In this document: positions 1 through 8,353 of the stretch, one piece after another
How the letters are laid out: each line of letters begins with the position of its first letter
Numbering within the stretch: the stretch's first letter is position 1
Assembly: GCA_012511795.1 (NCBI GenBank)
Contig: JAAZFJ010000296.1
Span: 1-39,990, forward strand
Source of the DNA: Syntrophomonadaceae bacterium
Lineage (GTDB): Bacteria > Bacillota > Syntrophomonadia > Syntrophomonadales > Syntrophomonadaceae
DNA: 39,990 nucleotides
Direction: 5' to 3'
Translations under genes and position numbers: made by a program
Notes under the pieces: model-generated
The model's database searches: none
What the model was told of the DNA's origin: nothing
Seen by the model: only the letters and a program-made list of their open reading frames with translations

Positions 1-51
1 ATCTCTTAAAATTAAGCCATAATACCCTTATTTAGATTACTTGTTAAAGAT

Positions 52-110
52 TGACGAGACTTGGGCAGGAAACCCACCCAACGCGCTGACAGGGTCGTCA
101 GCCCCTACAT
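52..110. repeat. Compact palindromic cluster downstream of ppdK
   Basis: Just past the ppdK stop lie nested inverted repeats. GCTGAC/GTCAGC (85-102) forms a 6-bp stem. TTGGG/CCCAA (61-81) forms a second. TGACGA at 52-57 can also pair with TCGTCA at 95-100, giving an alternative outer stem that encloses the second hairpin. There is no convincing U-tract, so this is not a standard intrinsic terminator. It resembles the GC-rich dispersed palindromes found between genes in many clostridia, but no second copy is present in this window. It could still act as an mRNA 3' stabiliser for ppdK. Positions 1-51 hold nothing recognised. Confidence 0.4.
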
Positions 111-113
111 CGA

Positions 114-2762
114 TTAATGTTTGTTGTTAATAGCCGCCTGGGCGGCAGCAAGTCTGGCTACCGGAATTCTATAAGGCGAACAACTTACATAATTCAAGCC
201 GATCATGTGGCAGAACTCTATTGATTCCGGTTCCCCTCCATGCTCACCGCAAATTCCTAATAGGATTTCGGGTTTTACAGACCTGGCCTTTTGAGATGCA
301 ATAGTCATTAATGCCCCCACACCATTTCTGTCCAAGACTGCAAAAGGATTATCTTTAATAATTTTCTTGTCCAAATAAACAGGTATAAACTTGCTTTCAG
401 CATCATCTCGGCTGAAGCCTAAAGTAGTCTGGGTCAGATCATTGGTACCGAAGGAGAAGAAATCGGCCTCCTGAGCTATTACATCAGCAGTTACACAAGC
501 CCGGGGCAGTTCTATCATGGTGCCGATGCAGAATTTCAACTGAATTCCGGTTTCGGCAGATACTTTTTCATAGACATCGAGTATTTCATTTTTTAGTATG
601 CTAAGCTCTATTACATCCATTACCAATGGTATTTCTACTTCTGTGAATGTCTCGATTCCTTCTTTTTTCAGCATAACCATAGCTTCAAAAATAGCCCTGG
701 CCTGCATACGGTAAATTTCCGGATAAGTTATGCCTAACCGGCATCCTCTGTGGCCCAACATAGGATTTTTTTCCGCCAGAGAATGAATTTTTTTAAGCAG
801 TTCTTCTTTTTCGTACAATTCATGGTTGTTGATTTTATTAAACTTCATTTCAGCTATTTCCAGCAATAGCTCTTCATAGGCTGGAAGAAATTCATGTAAT
901 GGCGGATCTAAAAGTCTTATAGTTACCGGATGTGGTGCCATGGCTTTCAGGATCCCATAAAAATCCTCCCGCTGCATTGGCAGCAACTTTTCCAGTGCCG
1001 CTTCCCGTTCAGAAACATTTTCTGCCAGGATCATCTCTTGTACAAACGGCAATCTTTCAGATTGCATAAACATATGCTCTGTTCTGCACAGGCCGATACC
1101 TTCGGCACCGAATTCTCTAGCCCGGGCTGCGTCCTGGGGAGTATCAGCATTGGCTCTGATGGAGAGACTTTTTATATCATCTGCCCATTTCAAAAGTTGT
1201 TGAAACTCATCTGAAAGAGTTGGTTCAATCATGGGAACTTCACCCAGCATTACATTGCCGGTAGCTCCGTCAACGGTAATAATATCTCCTTCTTTAACTA
1301 CGGTCCCATTGACCATAAAGCAACGCTTAACCGGGTCTATTTTTAAGGTCTCACAACCACAGACACAGGGTTTTCCCATACCCCTTGCTACAACTGCAGC
1401 ATGAGAAGTCATACCTCCCCTCGAGGTCAACACGCCCTGGGCATTAATGATACCGTGAATGTCATCAGGAGTGGTTTCATTTCTCACCAGTACGACCTTC
1501 TCACCTGCTTCTCCCATTTTTTCAGCATGGTCAGCACTGAACACCACTTTTCCGCAAGCTGCACCTGGTGAAGCCGGAAGTCCAACTGCAATAGCTTCTA
1601 TATTATGATGGCTGTCAATTTGTCTATGTAAGAGCTGGTTTATTTGATTCGCATCCAGTCTGAGCAATGCTTCTTCTATGTTTATAATACCTTCGTTGAC
1701 CATATCCACTGCAATCTTTACAGCAGCTTTTGCAGTACGTTTGCCATTTCTGGTCTGAAGCATATAAAGTTTTCCTTTTTCCACAGTAAACTCAATATCC
1801 TGCATATCACGATAATGGTTTTCTAATTTTTTGCAGGTATCAACAAACTGATCGAAAACTCCCGGTAGTTTTTCCTTTAACTCCAGAATAGGCATCGGAG
1901 TACGTATTCCTGCCACTACATCTTCTCCCTGGGCATTAATCAGAAATTCGCCGTATAATTCATTCCTTCCGGTAGACGGGTCACGAGTAAATGCAACTCC
2001 AGTACCGCAATCCTCTCCCATATTCCCGAAAGCCATACACTGAATATTTACTGCTGTACCAAGTTTGCTATCGATCTTATTTAATTTACGATAAATGATT
2101 GCTCGTTGATTGTTCCAGGAATCAAATACGGCTTTTATGGCTAAATTCAACTGTTCCCTTACATCCTGGGGAAAGTCAAACTCCTTGATTTCTTTTACCA
2201 GAGCTTTGTATTCATTGATCAATAATATAAGTTCTGTTTCCGGAATTTCATAATCGAAAATCAGACTTAATTTCCGTTTATATCTTTCCACAATTTCTTC
2301 AAAACGGGTATGATCTATATCCAGCACTACATTACTGAACATTTGTATAAAACGGCGATAGCAATCATAGGCAAATCTTCTGTCATTAGTAAGGTTTGCC
2401 AGCCCAATCACTGATTCATCATTTAAACCCAGATTAAGAATTGTATCCATCATCCCCGGCATTGAAACCGGAGCACCTGATCTTACCGAAACCAGCAAAG
2501 GGTTATCTTTATCACCGAATACTTTTCCGGTTTTTCCCTCCAGGTCATTTAAGGCTGCCGCCACTTCATCCCACATCCCAGCAGGGAATTCGTTATCCTG
2601 GTTCAAATATTCATTGCATGCTTCTGTGGTGATTGTAAAGCCCGGAGGTACCGGCAGGCCTATATTGGTCATCTCCGCTAAATTAGCCCCTTTACCGCCT
2701 AACAATGAGCGCATATTGGAACTTCCTTGGGCAAACAAGTAAACATATTGGTTGCTAGACAT
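114..2762 (-). CDS. ppdK: Pyruvate, phosphate dikinase
   Basis: Cytoplasmic enzyme that interconverts pyruvate + ATP + Pi and PEP + AMP + PPi. Its 882 residues are the usual length for the family. The N-terminal nucleotide-binding domain starts with LLGGKGANLAEM near residue 20. The swivelling phosphohistidine domain carries GGMTSHAAV with His454, and the adjacent Thr452 is the expected target of the regulatory kinase encoded next door. The C-terminal PEP/pyruvate TIM barrel carries the catalytic Cys in GICGEHGG near residue 838. All key residues are present. The ATG follows GGAGG inside the end of ppdR, and the two genes overlap by 8 bp (ATGTCTAG), implying translational coupling. In an anaerobe living on organic acids its likely role is PEP supply for gluconeogenesis or PPi-dependent glycolysis; this role is inferred. 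Confidence 0.98.
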   Translation of the reverse strand: MSSNQYVYLFAQGSSNMRSLLGGKGANLAEMTNIGLPVPPGFTITTEACNEYLNQDNEFPAGMWDEVAAALNDLEGKTGKVFGDKDNPLLVSVRSGAPVSMPGMMDTILNLGLNDESVIGLANLTNDRRFAYDCYRRFIQMFSNVVLDIDHTRFEEIVERYKRKLSLIFDYEIPETELILLINEYKALVKEIKEFDFPQDVREQLNLAIKAVFDSWNNQRAIIYRKLNKIDSKLGTAVNIQCMAFGNMGEDCGTGVAFTRDPSTGRNELYGEFLINAQGEDVVAGIRTPMPILELKEKLPGVFDQFVDTCKKLENHYRDMQDIEFTVEKGKLYMLQTRNGKRTAKAAVKIAVDMVNEGIINIEEALLRLDANQINQLLHRQIDSHHNIEAIAVGLPASPGAACGKVVFSADHAEKMGEAGEKVVLVRNETTPDDIHGIINAQGVLTSRGGMTSHAAVVARGMGKPCVCGCETLKIDPVKRCFMVNGTVVKEGDIITVDGATGNVMLGEVPMIEPTLSDEFQQLLKWADDIKSLSIRANADTPQDAARAREFGAEGIGLCRTEHMFMQSERLPFVQEMILAENVSEREAALEKLLPMQREDFYGILKAMAPHPVTIRLLDPPLHEFLPAYEELLLEIAEMKFNKINNHELYEKEELLKKIHSLAEKNPMLGHRGCRLGITYPEIYRMQARAIFEAMVMLKKEGIETFTEVEIPLVMDVIELSILKNEILDVYEKVSAETGIQLKFCIGTMIELPRACVTADVIAQEADFFSFGTNDLTQTTLGFSRDDAESKFIPVYLDKKIIKDNPFAVLDRNGVGALMTIASQKARSVKPEILLGICGEHGGEPESIEFCHMIGLNYVSCSPYRIPVARLAAAQAAINNKH

Positions 2763-3576
2763 TACTTATCCTCCTATAGTATATTTCCATTATTTTACTA
2801 GCTGTTTCTTCAACTGCCTTATTGGTAACATCTATTACTGGACAACCTAAACGTTTCATAATTTCATCAGAGTATTCAAGTTCCTCAAGTATTCTTTCAT
2901 AATTTGCATAGTTTGCCTGCCCTTTTAGACCTAGTGTCATCAAACGCTCAGTTCTAATATGATTCAACAAATCCGGTTTTATAGTTAAACCAATGACTTT
3001 TCCTTTTTCCGCTTTAAAAAGCGCATCTGGGGGAGGTACTTCCGGAACTAACGGTACATTCGCGACTTTTATTCTTTTATGAGCCAGATACATGGATAAA
3101 GGAGTTTTTGAAGTGCGTGAAACTCCAACCAATACAATATCTGCCAGGTTGATTCCCCGGGGATCTTTGCCATCATCATATCGAACCGCAAACTCAACCG
3201 CTTCTATACGTTTGTAGTACATTTCGTCTACCTTTCTCAATAAGCCTGGTTCCCTTTTTGGTTCTATTTTACTTACACTTCTTAATGCACTGACCAATGG
3301 TCCTAAAATATCAACACAAATGACTTCCGAATTTTCGGCTGCTTTTTTTAAATGTACAGCCAGTTCCTCAATAACTAAAGTATAGGCAATCATGAATTTA
3401 TTAACCCGTGCCTGATTAATAATCTCATCAATAGTCTGGGTATCCGAAATGTTCGGAACCCTTTTTATCTCCATATCTCCAGAATTAAACTGGCTGGCAG
3501 CCGCCCTCACTACCATTTCTGCCGTTTCTCCGATAGAATCTGATAATATATAGATTCCAGGTAAATGATTAGTCAA
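2755..3576 (-). CDS. ppdR: PPDK regulatory protein (kinase/pyrophosphorylase, DUF299/YqfL)
   Basis: Bifunctional enzyme that inactivates PPDK by ADP-dependent phosphorylation of the Thr beside the catalytic His and reactivates it by Pi-dependent dephosphorylation. The N-terminus IYILSDSIGETAE and the P-loop-like GVSRTSKTP (residues 151-159) are family hallmarks. The ORF-track start at 3612 has no ribosome site. The TTG at 3576 is preceded by GAGGTG with 7-nt spacing and gives MTNHLPGIYILSDS, the expected N-terminus (273 aa). That TTG overlaps the ccpN stop by 8 bp (TTGACTAA). Position between ccpN and ppdK matches both family biology and Bacillus yqzB-yqfL order. Confidence 0.95.
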   Translation of the reverse strand: MTNHLPGIYILSDSIGETAEMVVRAAASQFNSGDMEIKRVPNISDTQTIDEIINQARVNKFMIAYTLVIEELAVHLKKAAENSEVICVDILGPLVSALRSVSKIEPKREPGLLRKVDEMYYKRIEAVEFAVRYDDGKDPRGINLADIVLVGVSRTSKTPLSMYLAHKRIKVANVPLVPEVPPPDALFKAEKGKVIGLTIKPDLLNHIRTERLMTLGLKGQANYANYERILEELEYSDEIMKRLGCPVIDVTNKAVEETASKIMEIYYRRISNV

Positions 3577-4243
3577 ACTCCAACACCTCAGTCCCATTTT
3601 CCGCCAGGTCAAGAAACAGCCTGGCTATGTTTGTTTTAGTTACTTTGCCGACGACCTCGTATTTTTCTTCTCCCTCAACATCAAGAAAGCATTTGACAAC
3701 CGGAAGGCTGTCGATTTCATGTACCACAATCTTCTTTACAACTGAAACCACTGTTTCTTCTGCATAAGCAGTAATTATATTTGGCATGCGTGTCATAATT
3801 ACACTGACCGGAACCTTGTGTATCTCTGCCTGCCCCAGTGTGGTTTTTAAAAAATCCTTACGTGATACTATGCCGGATAAAAGGTTATCATTGCTTACGA
3901 CAAATATACTGCCACAGTCTTCCACGAAAAGAGTAACAATGGCATCATAAATGCTGCAATTTTCTCTTATTATTACCGGCCTGGACTGAATATCCTTGAC
4001 CCGATAGCCTTTTAATATTTTGCCTATCTCATTTACAGTTCTTTCATTTTTGTATGTGTAGCCAACCCGGGGTTTGGCTTCCAAATACCCGGACATGGTC
4101 AAAACAGCTAAATCAGGCCGCAATGCTGCCCGAGTGACATTTAATAGATTGGCGATCTTCTCCCCGGTAATTGGGCCATCTCTTTTAACGATTGCCAGTA
4201 TTTTTTCCTGCCGATCATTCAAGTCGATAATTATCACCACCAA
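3569..4243 (-). CDS. ccpN: CcpN-type transcriptional repressor (HTH + two CBS domains)
   Basis: DNA-binding regulator of the CcpN/YqzB family, which in Bacillus represses gluconeogenic genes when ATP is high and binds nucleotides through CBS domains. An N-terminal winged HTH (GPITGEKIANLLNVTRAALRP, about residues 23-43) is followed by two CBS repeats (about 82-140 and 147-215). It heads an overlapping trio with ppdR and ppdK, so PEP-forming enzymes are a likely target. The start is uncertain. TTG at 4243 gives 224 aa without a clear upstream SD. A near-perfect SD, GGTGGTGAT, lies inside the first codons, which would favour TTG at 4222 but with rather long spacing. Confidence 0.92.
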   Translation of the reverse strand: MVVIIIDLNDRQEKILAIVKRDGPITGEKIANLLNVTRAALRPDLAVLTMSGYLEAKPRVGYTYKNERTVNEIGKILKGYRVKDIQSRPVIIRENCSIYDAIVTLFVEDCGSIFVVSNDNLLSGIVSRKDFLKTTLGQAEIHKVPVSVIMTRMPNIITAYAEETVVSVVKKIVVHEIDSLPVVKCFLDVEGEEKYEVVGKVTKTNIARLFLDLAENGTEVLEFD

Positions 4244-4283
4244 TATGCTATACTTTTTGAGTCATTTTCAATCAATTATATAT

Positions 4284-4312
4284 ACTATATTTAATTTGTT
4301 GAACATGTTCAA
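4284..4312 (-). promoter_or_regulatory. Promoter of ccpN-ppdR-ppdK with palindromic operator candidate
   Basis: Reading the minus strand, TTGAAC, 17 nt, then TATAGT form a good vegetative promoter between glyS and ccpN. The -35 hexamer is half of a perfect 14-bp palindrome, TTGAACATGTTCAA (4299-4312), well placed for a repressor to block polymerase. CcpN itself is the obvious candidate ligand, but the sequence was not matched to any known CcpN site. Confidence 0.55.
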
Positions 4313-4319
4313 TATTTTT

Positions 4320-6386
4320 CTAAACTAATTTACTAAAATCGGCAGCAAAATTACATAAATTTGCAATAATTTTCAACATACCCAAACGGGACGCTTTTAA
4401 TTGGGGATCAGGAGACATTACCATAACCTGATCAAAAAAGGCATCTATAAAAGGTCTCAGGTTCACTATTGCTTTTAGCCCTGTTTCATAATCTTTCATT
4501 TCAAAACTGGCTTTCACTTGCGGACAGACAATTTTTATCTCTTTGAGCAGTTTAATCTCAGTTTCTTCCAAAAGTACAGTTTCTTCAACTTCTTCGCTTT
4601 CCCAGGTTTTACTCAAATTATTTGCACGATTGTATACCACCATAAAGTCTTCCATCATAGCAGATTTTTTGAAATTACTTATTGCCTGTATACGCTGTTC
4701 TATCTCTTCCGGATCTTTCACCGGAGCAGCAAATACTGCATCAATTACATCGTATGAGTAACCTCTTTCTTGAAGAATACTGCGCAACCGCTGATGGATA
4801 AAATCCAAAACATCACTGATAACTTCTTCCCTGGAACGATCCAATTGTTCATCTGCCAAATTGTCATAGGCTTTGCCAATTGATTTTTCTAAATCTATTC
4901 CAGGTTTTTTATCTAGTATTATGGTTGCTATACCGATTGCCTGACGTCTGAGTGCATAGGGGTCCTGGGAACCGCTGGGTTTTATGCCGATAGCAAAAAA
5001 GCTGGTCAAATGATCGATTTTTTCTGCCAGGCTCAAAACAATACCTATAGGTGAAGATGGTAACTCATCACCTGCAAAGCGGGGCAAATAATGTTCATAA
5101 ATTGCATTGCAGATTTCTGCCTTTTCTCCTGCCTTAAGTGCATAATACCGGCCCATTATTCCCTGTAATTCAGGAAATTCATACACCATATTACTTAAAA
5201 GGTCGGCTTTGCATAAAAAGGCAGCCCGGTCTGCCAGTTTATAATCAATTCCTTTCATTTGCCCAGCTATAAATGCTGTATTCATCTGTAGACGGGATAC
5301 TTTTTTCCTTACTGAACCAAGTTTTTCATGGAATAAAACTGAGTCCAGTTTCTCTACCACTTCATCCCAATTCTTTTTCAGATCTTCGTTCCAGAAGAAC
5401 AGAGCATCTTCCAGGCGGGCTTTTAAAACTCTTTCATTACCGGCGCGCACGAAATCAAGATTATCAGCAGTTCCATTATTCACCCCAATAAACCCCGGCA
5501 TTAGTTTCCCCTCTTTATCGAAAACCGGAAAATATCTTTGGTGTTCGATCATGCTGGTAGTCAAAACTTCCTGGGGAACTTCCAGATAGGATGGATTAAA
5601 ACTGCCATAAAAGGCGGTGGGATATTCAACCAGATAAGTTATTTCATCTAATAAGTTTTCATTATCCATAGGCTCACCACCAACTTCAGCAGCCACCGCT
5701 TTAATTTGTCTTGAGATCACCTCTTTTCGCTCTTGCTGGTTTAAAATCACAAAGTTCTGTTTGAGCTGCTCACGGTAGTGGGAAACATTTTTCAACTCAA
5801 TTATTCCATTGGATAAAAACCTATGTCCAATAGTATGCATTACGCTCTCAATATTTTCTATTTTCAGTTCAATAAGCTGGTCATCATAAATAGCTGTCAG
5901 CCACCTTATGGGACGGGCAAATTTGAACTGGTGATAACCCCAGCGCATAGACTTGGGAAAACTTAATGATTGAATAATATCTGTCAATATGGAAGGTAAT
6001 ACTTCCTGACTTAAAAGTCCCTGGTCTTTTTTTATGGCATACATATACTCAACACCTGAGTATTCCCTTACTGTCAGCTCTTTAAAATCCAAGCCCTGAC
6101 TTCTGGCAAAACCGAGGCCTGCTTTACTGGGATTCCCTTCCCCATCAAAGGCTGCACTTTTCTTGGGCCCGCGGTTCTCAACCAATGCATCCTCCTGCTT
6201 TTCGTCAAGTTCTTTGACCAAGAGTGTAAGACGTCGCGGGGTTCCAAAAGTATTGATAGACTGATATCTCAATCTTGCTTTATTTAATTTTTGCTCAGCT
6301 ATATCTTTCAAGTCTGCGATTGCTTTTGGCATATACGCTGACGGTATTTCCTCCACACCAATTTCCAATAATATATCTTTAACCAT
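4320..6386 (-). CDS. glyS: Glycine--tRNA ligase beta subunit
   Basis: Beta subunit of the bacterial alpha2-beta2 glycyl-tRNA synthetase, which binds and positions tRNA-Gly while the alpha subunit carries out aminoacylation. Length 688 aa is typical. The N-terminus LLEIGVEEIPSAYMPKA and the following GTPRRLT segment are characteristic, and the C-terminal third is an anticodon-binding, DALR-like helical region. The ATG at 6386 follows AAGGAGG, which lies within the last codons of glyQ; only 4 bp separate the genes, so the subunits are translated in tandem from one T-box-controlled message. Confidence 0.97.
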   Translation of the reverse strand: MVKDILLEIGVEEIPSAYMPKAIADLKDIAEQKLNKARLRYQSINTFGTPRRLTLLVKELDEKQEDALVENRGPKKSAAFDGEGNPSKAGLGFARSQGLDFKELTVREYSGVEYMYAIKKDQGLLSQEVLPSILTDIIQSLSFPKSMRWGYHQFKFARPIRWLTAIYDDQLIELKIENIESVMHTIGHRFLSNGIIELKNVSHYREQLKQNFVILNQQERKEVISRQIKAVAAEVGGEPMDNENLLDEITYLVEYPTAFYGSFNPSYLEVPQEVLTTSMIEHQRYFPVFDKEGKLMPGFIGVNNGTADNLDFVRAGNERVLKARLEDALFFWNEDLKKNWDEVVEKLDSVLFHEKLGSVRKKVSRLQMNTAFIAGQMKGIDYKLADRAAFLCKADLLSNMVYEFPELQGIMGRYYALKAGEKAEICNAIYEHYLPRFAGDELPSSPIGIVLSLAEKIDHLTSFFAIGIKPSGSQDPYALRRQAIGIATIILDKKPGIDLEKSIGKAYDNLADEQLDRSREEVISDVLDFIHQRLRSILQERGYSYDVIDAVFAAPVKDPEEIEQRIQAISNFKKSAMMEDFMVVYNRANNLSKTWESEEVEETVLLEETEIKLLKEIKIVCPQVKASFEMKDYETGLKAIVNLRPFIDAFFDQVMVMSPDPQLKASRLGMLKIIANLCNFAADFSKLV

Positions 6387-6390
6387 CTGC

Positions 6391-7299
6391 TTAAGCCTCC
6401 TTAACTTCTAAAATCTGCCTGCGCATAGCCTCGTCTTTGATCAGTGGATAGCCCAGTCTTTTTCTTTGTTCCAGGTATTTTCCTGCAACCATTCGGGCCA
6501 GGTTTCTGACCCTTAATATATAACCGGTCCTTTCAGTAACACTGATAGCTCCCCTTGCATCCAGCAAATTAAAAAGATGAGAACATTTCAAGACATAATC
6601 ATAAGCAGGCTGGACCAGGTCATGCTCTGCTACTTTAAGCGCTTCTTTTTCGCACAGGTTGAACATAGCTGTCAGTGCTGCCGTATCAGCAAATTGAAAA
6701 TTATAATGGGAATAATCTACTTCGGTTTGATGGTGGACATCAGCATAAGTAATTCCATCTGCCCATTCAATATCAAAAACACTTTCCTTATTTTGAATAT
6801 ACATGGCAATTCTCTCCAACCCATAGGTAATTTCAGCACAAACCGGAAAACAGTCAAAACTGCCGCATTGCTGAAAATACGTGAACTGTGTTATTTCCAT
6901 ACCATCAAGCCAGATTTCCCAGCCTAAACCCCAAGCGCCAAGAGTAGGAGATTCCCAGTTGTCTTCAACCAGTCTGATATCATGTTCCTGTGGATTGATC
7001 CCGATTTGTTTCAGGCTTTCAAGATATAAATCGATTACATTATCCGGTGATGGCTTTAAAATTACCTGGAATTGATAATAGTGCTGCAAGCGGTTGGGAT
7101 TCTCTCCGTAGCGGCCGTCGGTGGGGCGGCGGGACGGTTCCACATAGGCTACCTGCCACGGTTCAGGGCCCAAAGCCCGCAAAAAAGTCGCCGGATTCAT
7201 GGTTCCTGCTCCTTTTTCCACATCATATGGCTGCTGAATAATACAACCCTGCTTACCCCAGTATTCTTGCAGGTTTAATATGATCTCCTGAAAATTCAT
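6391..7299 (-). CDS. glyQ: Glycine--tRNA ligase alpha subunit
   Basis: Catalytic subunit of the alpha2-beta2 glycyl-tRNA synthetase; 302 aa, standard length. It begins [19 protein letters not shown] and carries the class II synthetase segment [18 protein letters not shown] (about residues 31-48) followed by [17 protein letters not shown], both near-invariant in GlyQ. The ATG at 7299 is preceded by GGGGG. It is the first gene after a T-box leader, so transcription should rise when uncharged tRNA-Gly accumulates. Confidence 0.98.
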   Translation of the reverse strand: MNFQEIILNLQEYWGKQGCIIQQPYDVEKGAGTMNPATFLRALGPEPWQVAYVEPSRRPTDGRYGENPNRLQHYYQFQVILKPSPDNVIDLYLESLKQIGINPQEHDIRLVEDNWESPTLGAWGLGWEIWLDGMEITQFTYFQQCGSFDCFPVCAEITYGLERIAMYIQNKESVFDIEWADGITYADVHHQTEVDYSHYNFQFADTAALTAMFNLCEKEALKVAEHDLVQPAYDYVLKCSHLFNLLDARGAISVTERTGYILRVRNLARMVAGKYLEQRKRLGYPLIKDEAMRRQILEVKEA

Positions 7300-7328
7300 G
7301 TTATAAACCCCCTAGTATTTTTAAAAAT

Positions 7329-7550
7329 AAAAAAACTCGTCTCCTGGAGACAGGGACGAGCAAACCCGCGGTTCCACCCTGATTGGCTTGACTTTAAAGC
7401 AAGCCCACCTCTTGATCCGGGCTTTACTAACCAAAACTGGCTTTCCTCCCGGCAACTCCAAAGCCCCTTCAAAGACTCCGCTCATCGGCTTCCACCAATC
7501 CCGACTCTCTAAACAGCCAGATGTCTTCTACTCTTCTTTTTCATCGTTGT
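7329..7550 (-). promoter_or_regulatory. T-box riboswitch (glycine) leader of glyQS
   Basis: On the minus strand the leader contains stem I elements (AGAGAG, GGTGGAAGCC), then the canonical T-box AGGGTGGAACCGCGGG at 7365-7380, whose discriminator bulge pairs with the tRNA acceptor end. Downstream an alternative terminator forms from CTCGTC and GACGAG followed by seven T (7329-7360); the antiterminator uses AGGG with CCCT of the same region. A GGC triplet in GGGGCTTTG on the 3' side of stem I is the best specifier candidate, matching the glycyl-tRNA synthetase genes it precedes. The specifier assignment rests on partial folding by eye. Confidence 0.95.
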
Positions 7551-7572
7551 CATTATATTTTTATTATTAATA

Positions 7573-7601
7573 AGTTTATCAACCCGGAATGCCTGTGTCA
7601 A
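7573..7601 (-). promoter_or_regulatory. Promoter of the glyQS T-box transcript
   Basis: A perfect TTGACA (7596-7601) overlaps the recO stop codon and is followed 17 nt later by TAAACT. A second -10 option, TATAAT at 7552-7557, lies further downstream, with TTGATA 19 nt ahead of it. Either places the start just upstream of the T-box stem I. Confidence 0.6.
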
Positions 7602-8353
7602 TTTAGTTGGGTAAGGCGTTTTAGTTTTCTGATGGTATTTTTGAGATTGAATTTTCTTTCCAGATGATACTCAAGGTAGCTTTCCAGTATATGTTCCAGC
7701 CTGGACTGGGCGGAATCAGTTACTTTAAGCTTATTTAAGATACCAGGATCTGCAGTGATCAGTAATTTCATTATTGACAACACTTCTCCCGAAATGGGCA
7801 ATGAACCGGATATATTACTTTTGCATTCGTCGCAAATAACTCCGCCTTCTGCCGGACTGAAGCAGCTAAAGTTCTTCTGCTTTTTGCCGCAAGAGACACA
7901 TTCCAGCAAAAATGGCTTATACCCAAGGTTAGTAAGTAACCTCATTTCAAAAAAACGTATCAGCAAAGGATTGTACCCCACTTGATCAATGATCTGTAGA
8001 ACTGTCAGTGCTATATGAAACAGCTCAGGCATCTTTACCTTGTCCATAAGACTTTTGTCCAGTAATTCCATAATATATATGCAATATAAAGTACGTAATA
8101 GGTCTTCCCTGGAATTTCCAAAAAAATCTAGTAATTTACCCTGGGTAATTATATCCATGGATTTGCCTTGGCTGAAGTATAAAGAAGAAAATACAAAAGG
8201 CTGAACACATGCTCTCAGGCTGCTGTTTGGTTTTTTGGTACCTTTGGCAACAGCACTTATTTTGCCTTCTTTTTCCGTAAAAATGGTGACGATTTTATCA
8301 GATTCCCGATAATCCATTGCTTTTAAGACTATGCCTTTACTGCGGTAATACAC
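7598..8353 (-). CDS. recO: DNA repair protein RecO
   Basis: Recombination mediator that works with RecF and RecR to load RecA onto SSB-coated gaps. An N-terminal OB fold (YRSKGIVLKAMDYRESDKI) is followed by a helical domain with a four-cysteine zinc knuckle (CVSCGKK...CDEC, about residues 150-175). GTG at 8353 is preferred over the track start at 8368: GGGGAGG sits 6 nt upstream of it and it shares one base with the stop of the preceding gene (TAGTG). The protein is then 251 aa, normal for RecO. Its position between the era region and glyQS is conserved in Firmicutes. Confidence 0.95.
   Translation of the reverse strand: MYYRSKGIVLKAMDYRESDKIVTIFTEKEGKISAVAKGTKKPNSSLRACVQPFVFSSLYFSQGKSMDIITQGKLLDFFGNSREDLLRTLYCIYIMELLDKSLMDKVKMPELFHIALTVLQIIDQVGYNPLLIRFFEMRLLTNLGYKPFLLECVSCGKKQKNFSCFSPAEGGVICDECKSNISGSLPISGEVLSIMKLLITADPGILNKLKVTDSAQSRLEHILESYLEYHLERKFNLKNTIRKLKRLTQLN

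Noticed and set aside
7388-7570. Plus-strand ORF in the glyQS leader
   Set aside because: The region is fully explained by the T-box leader on the minus strand.
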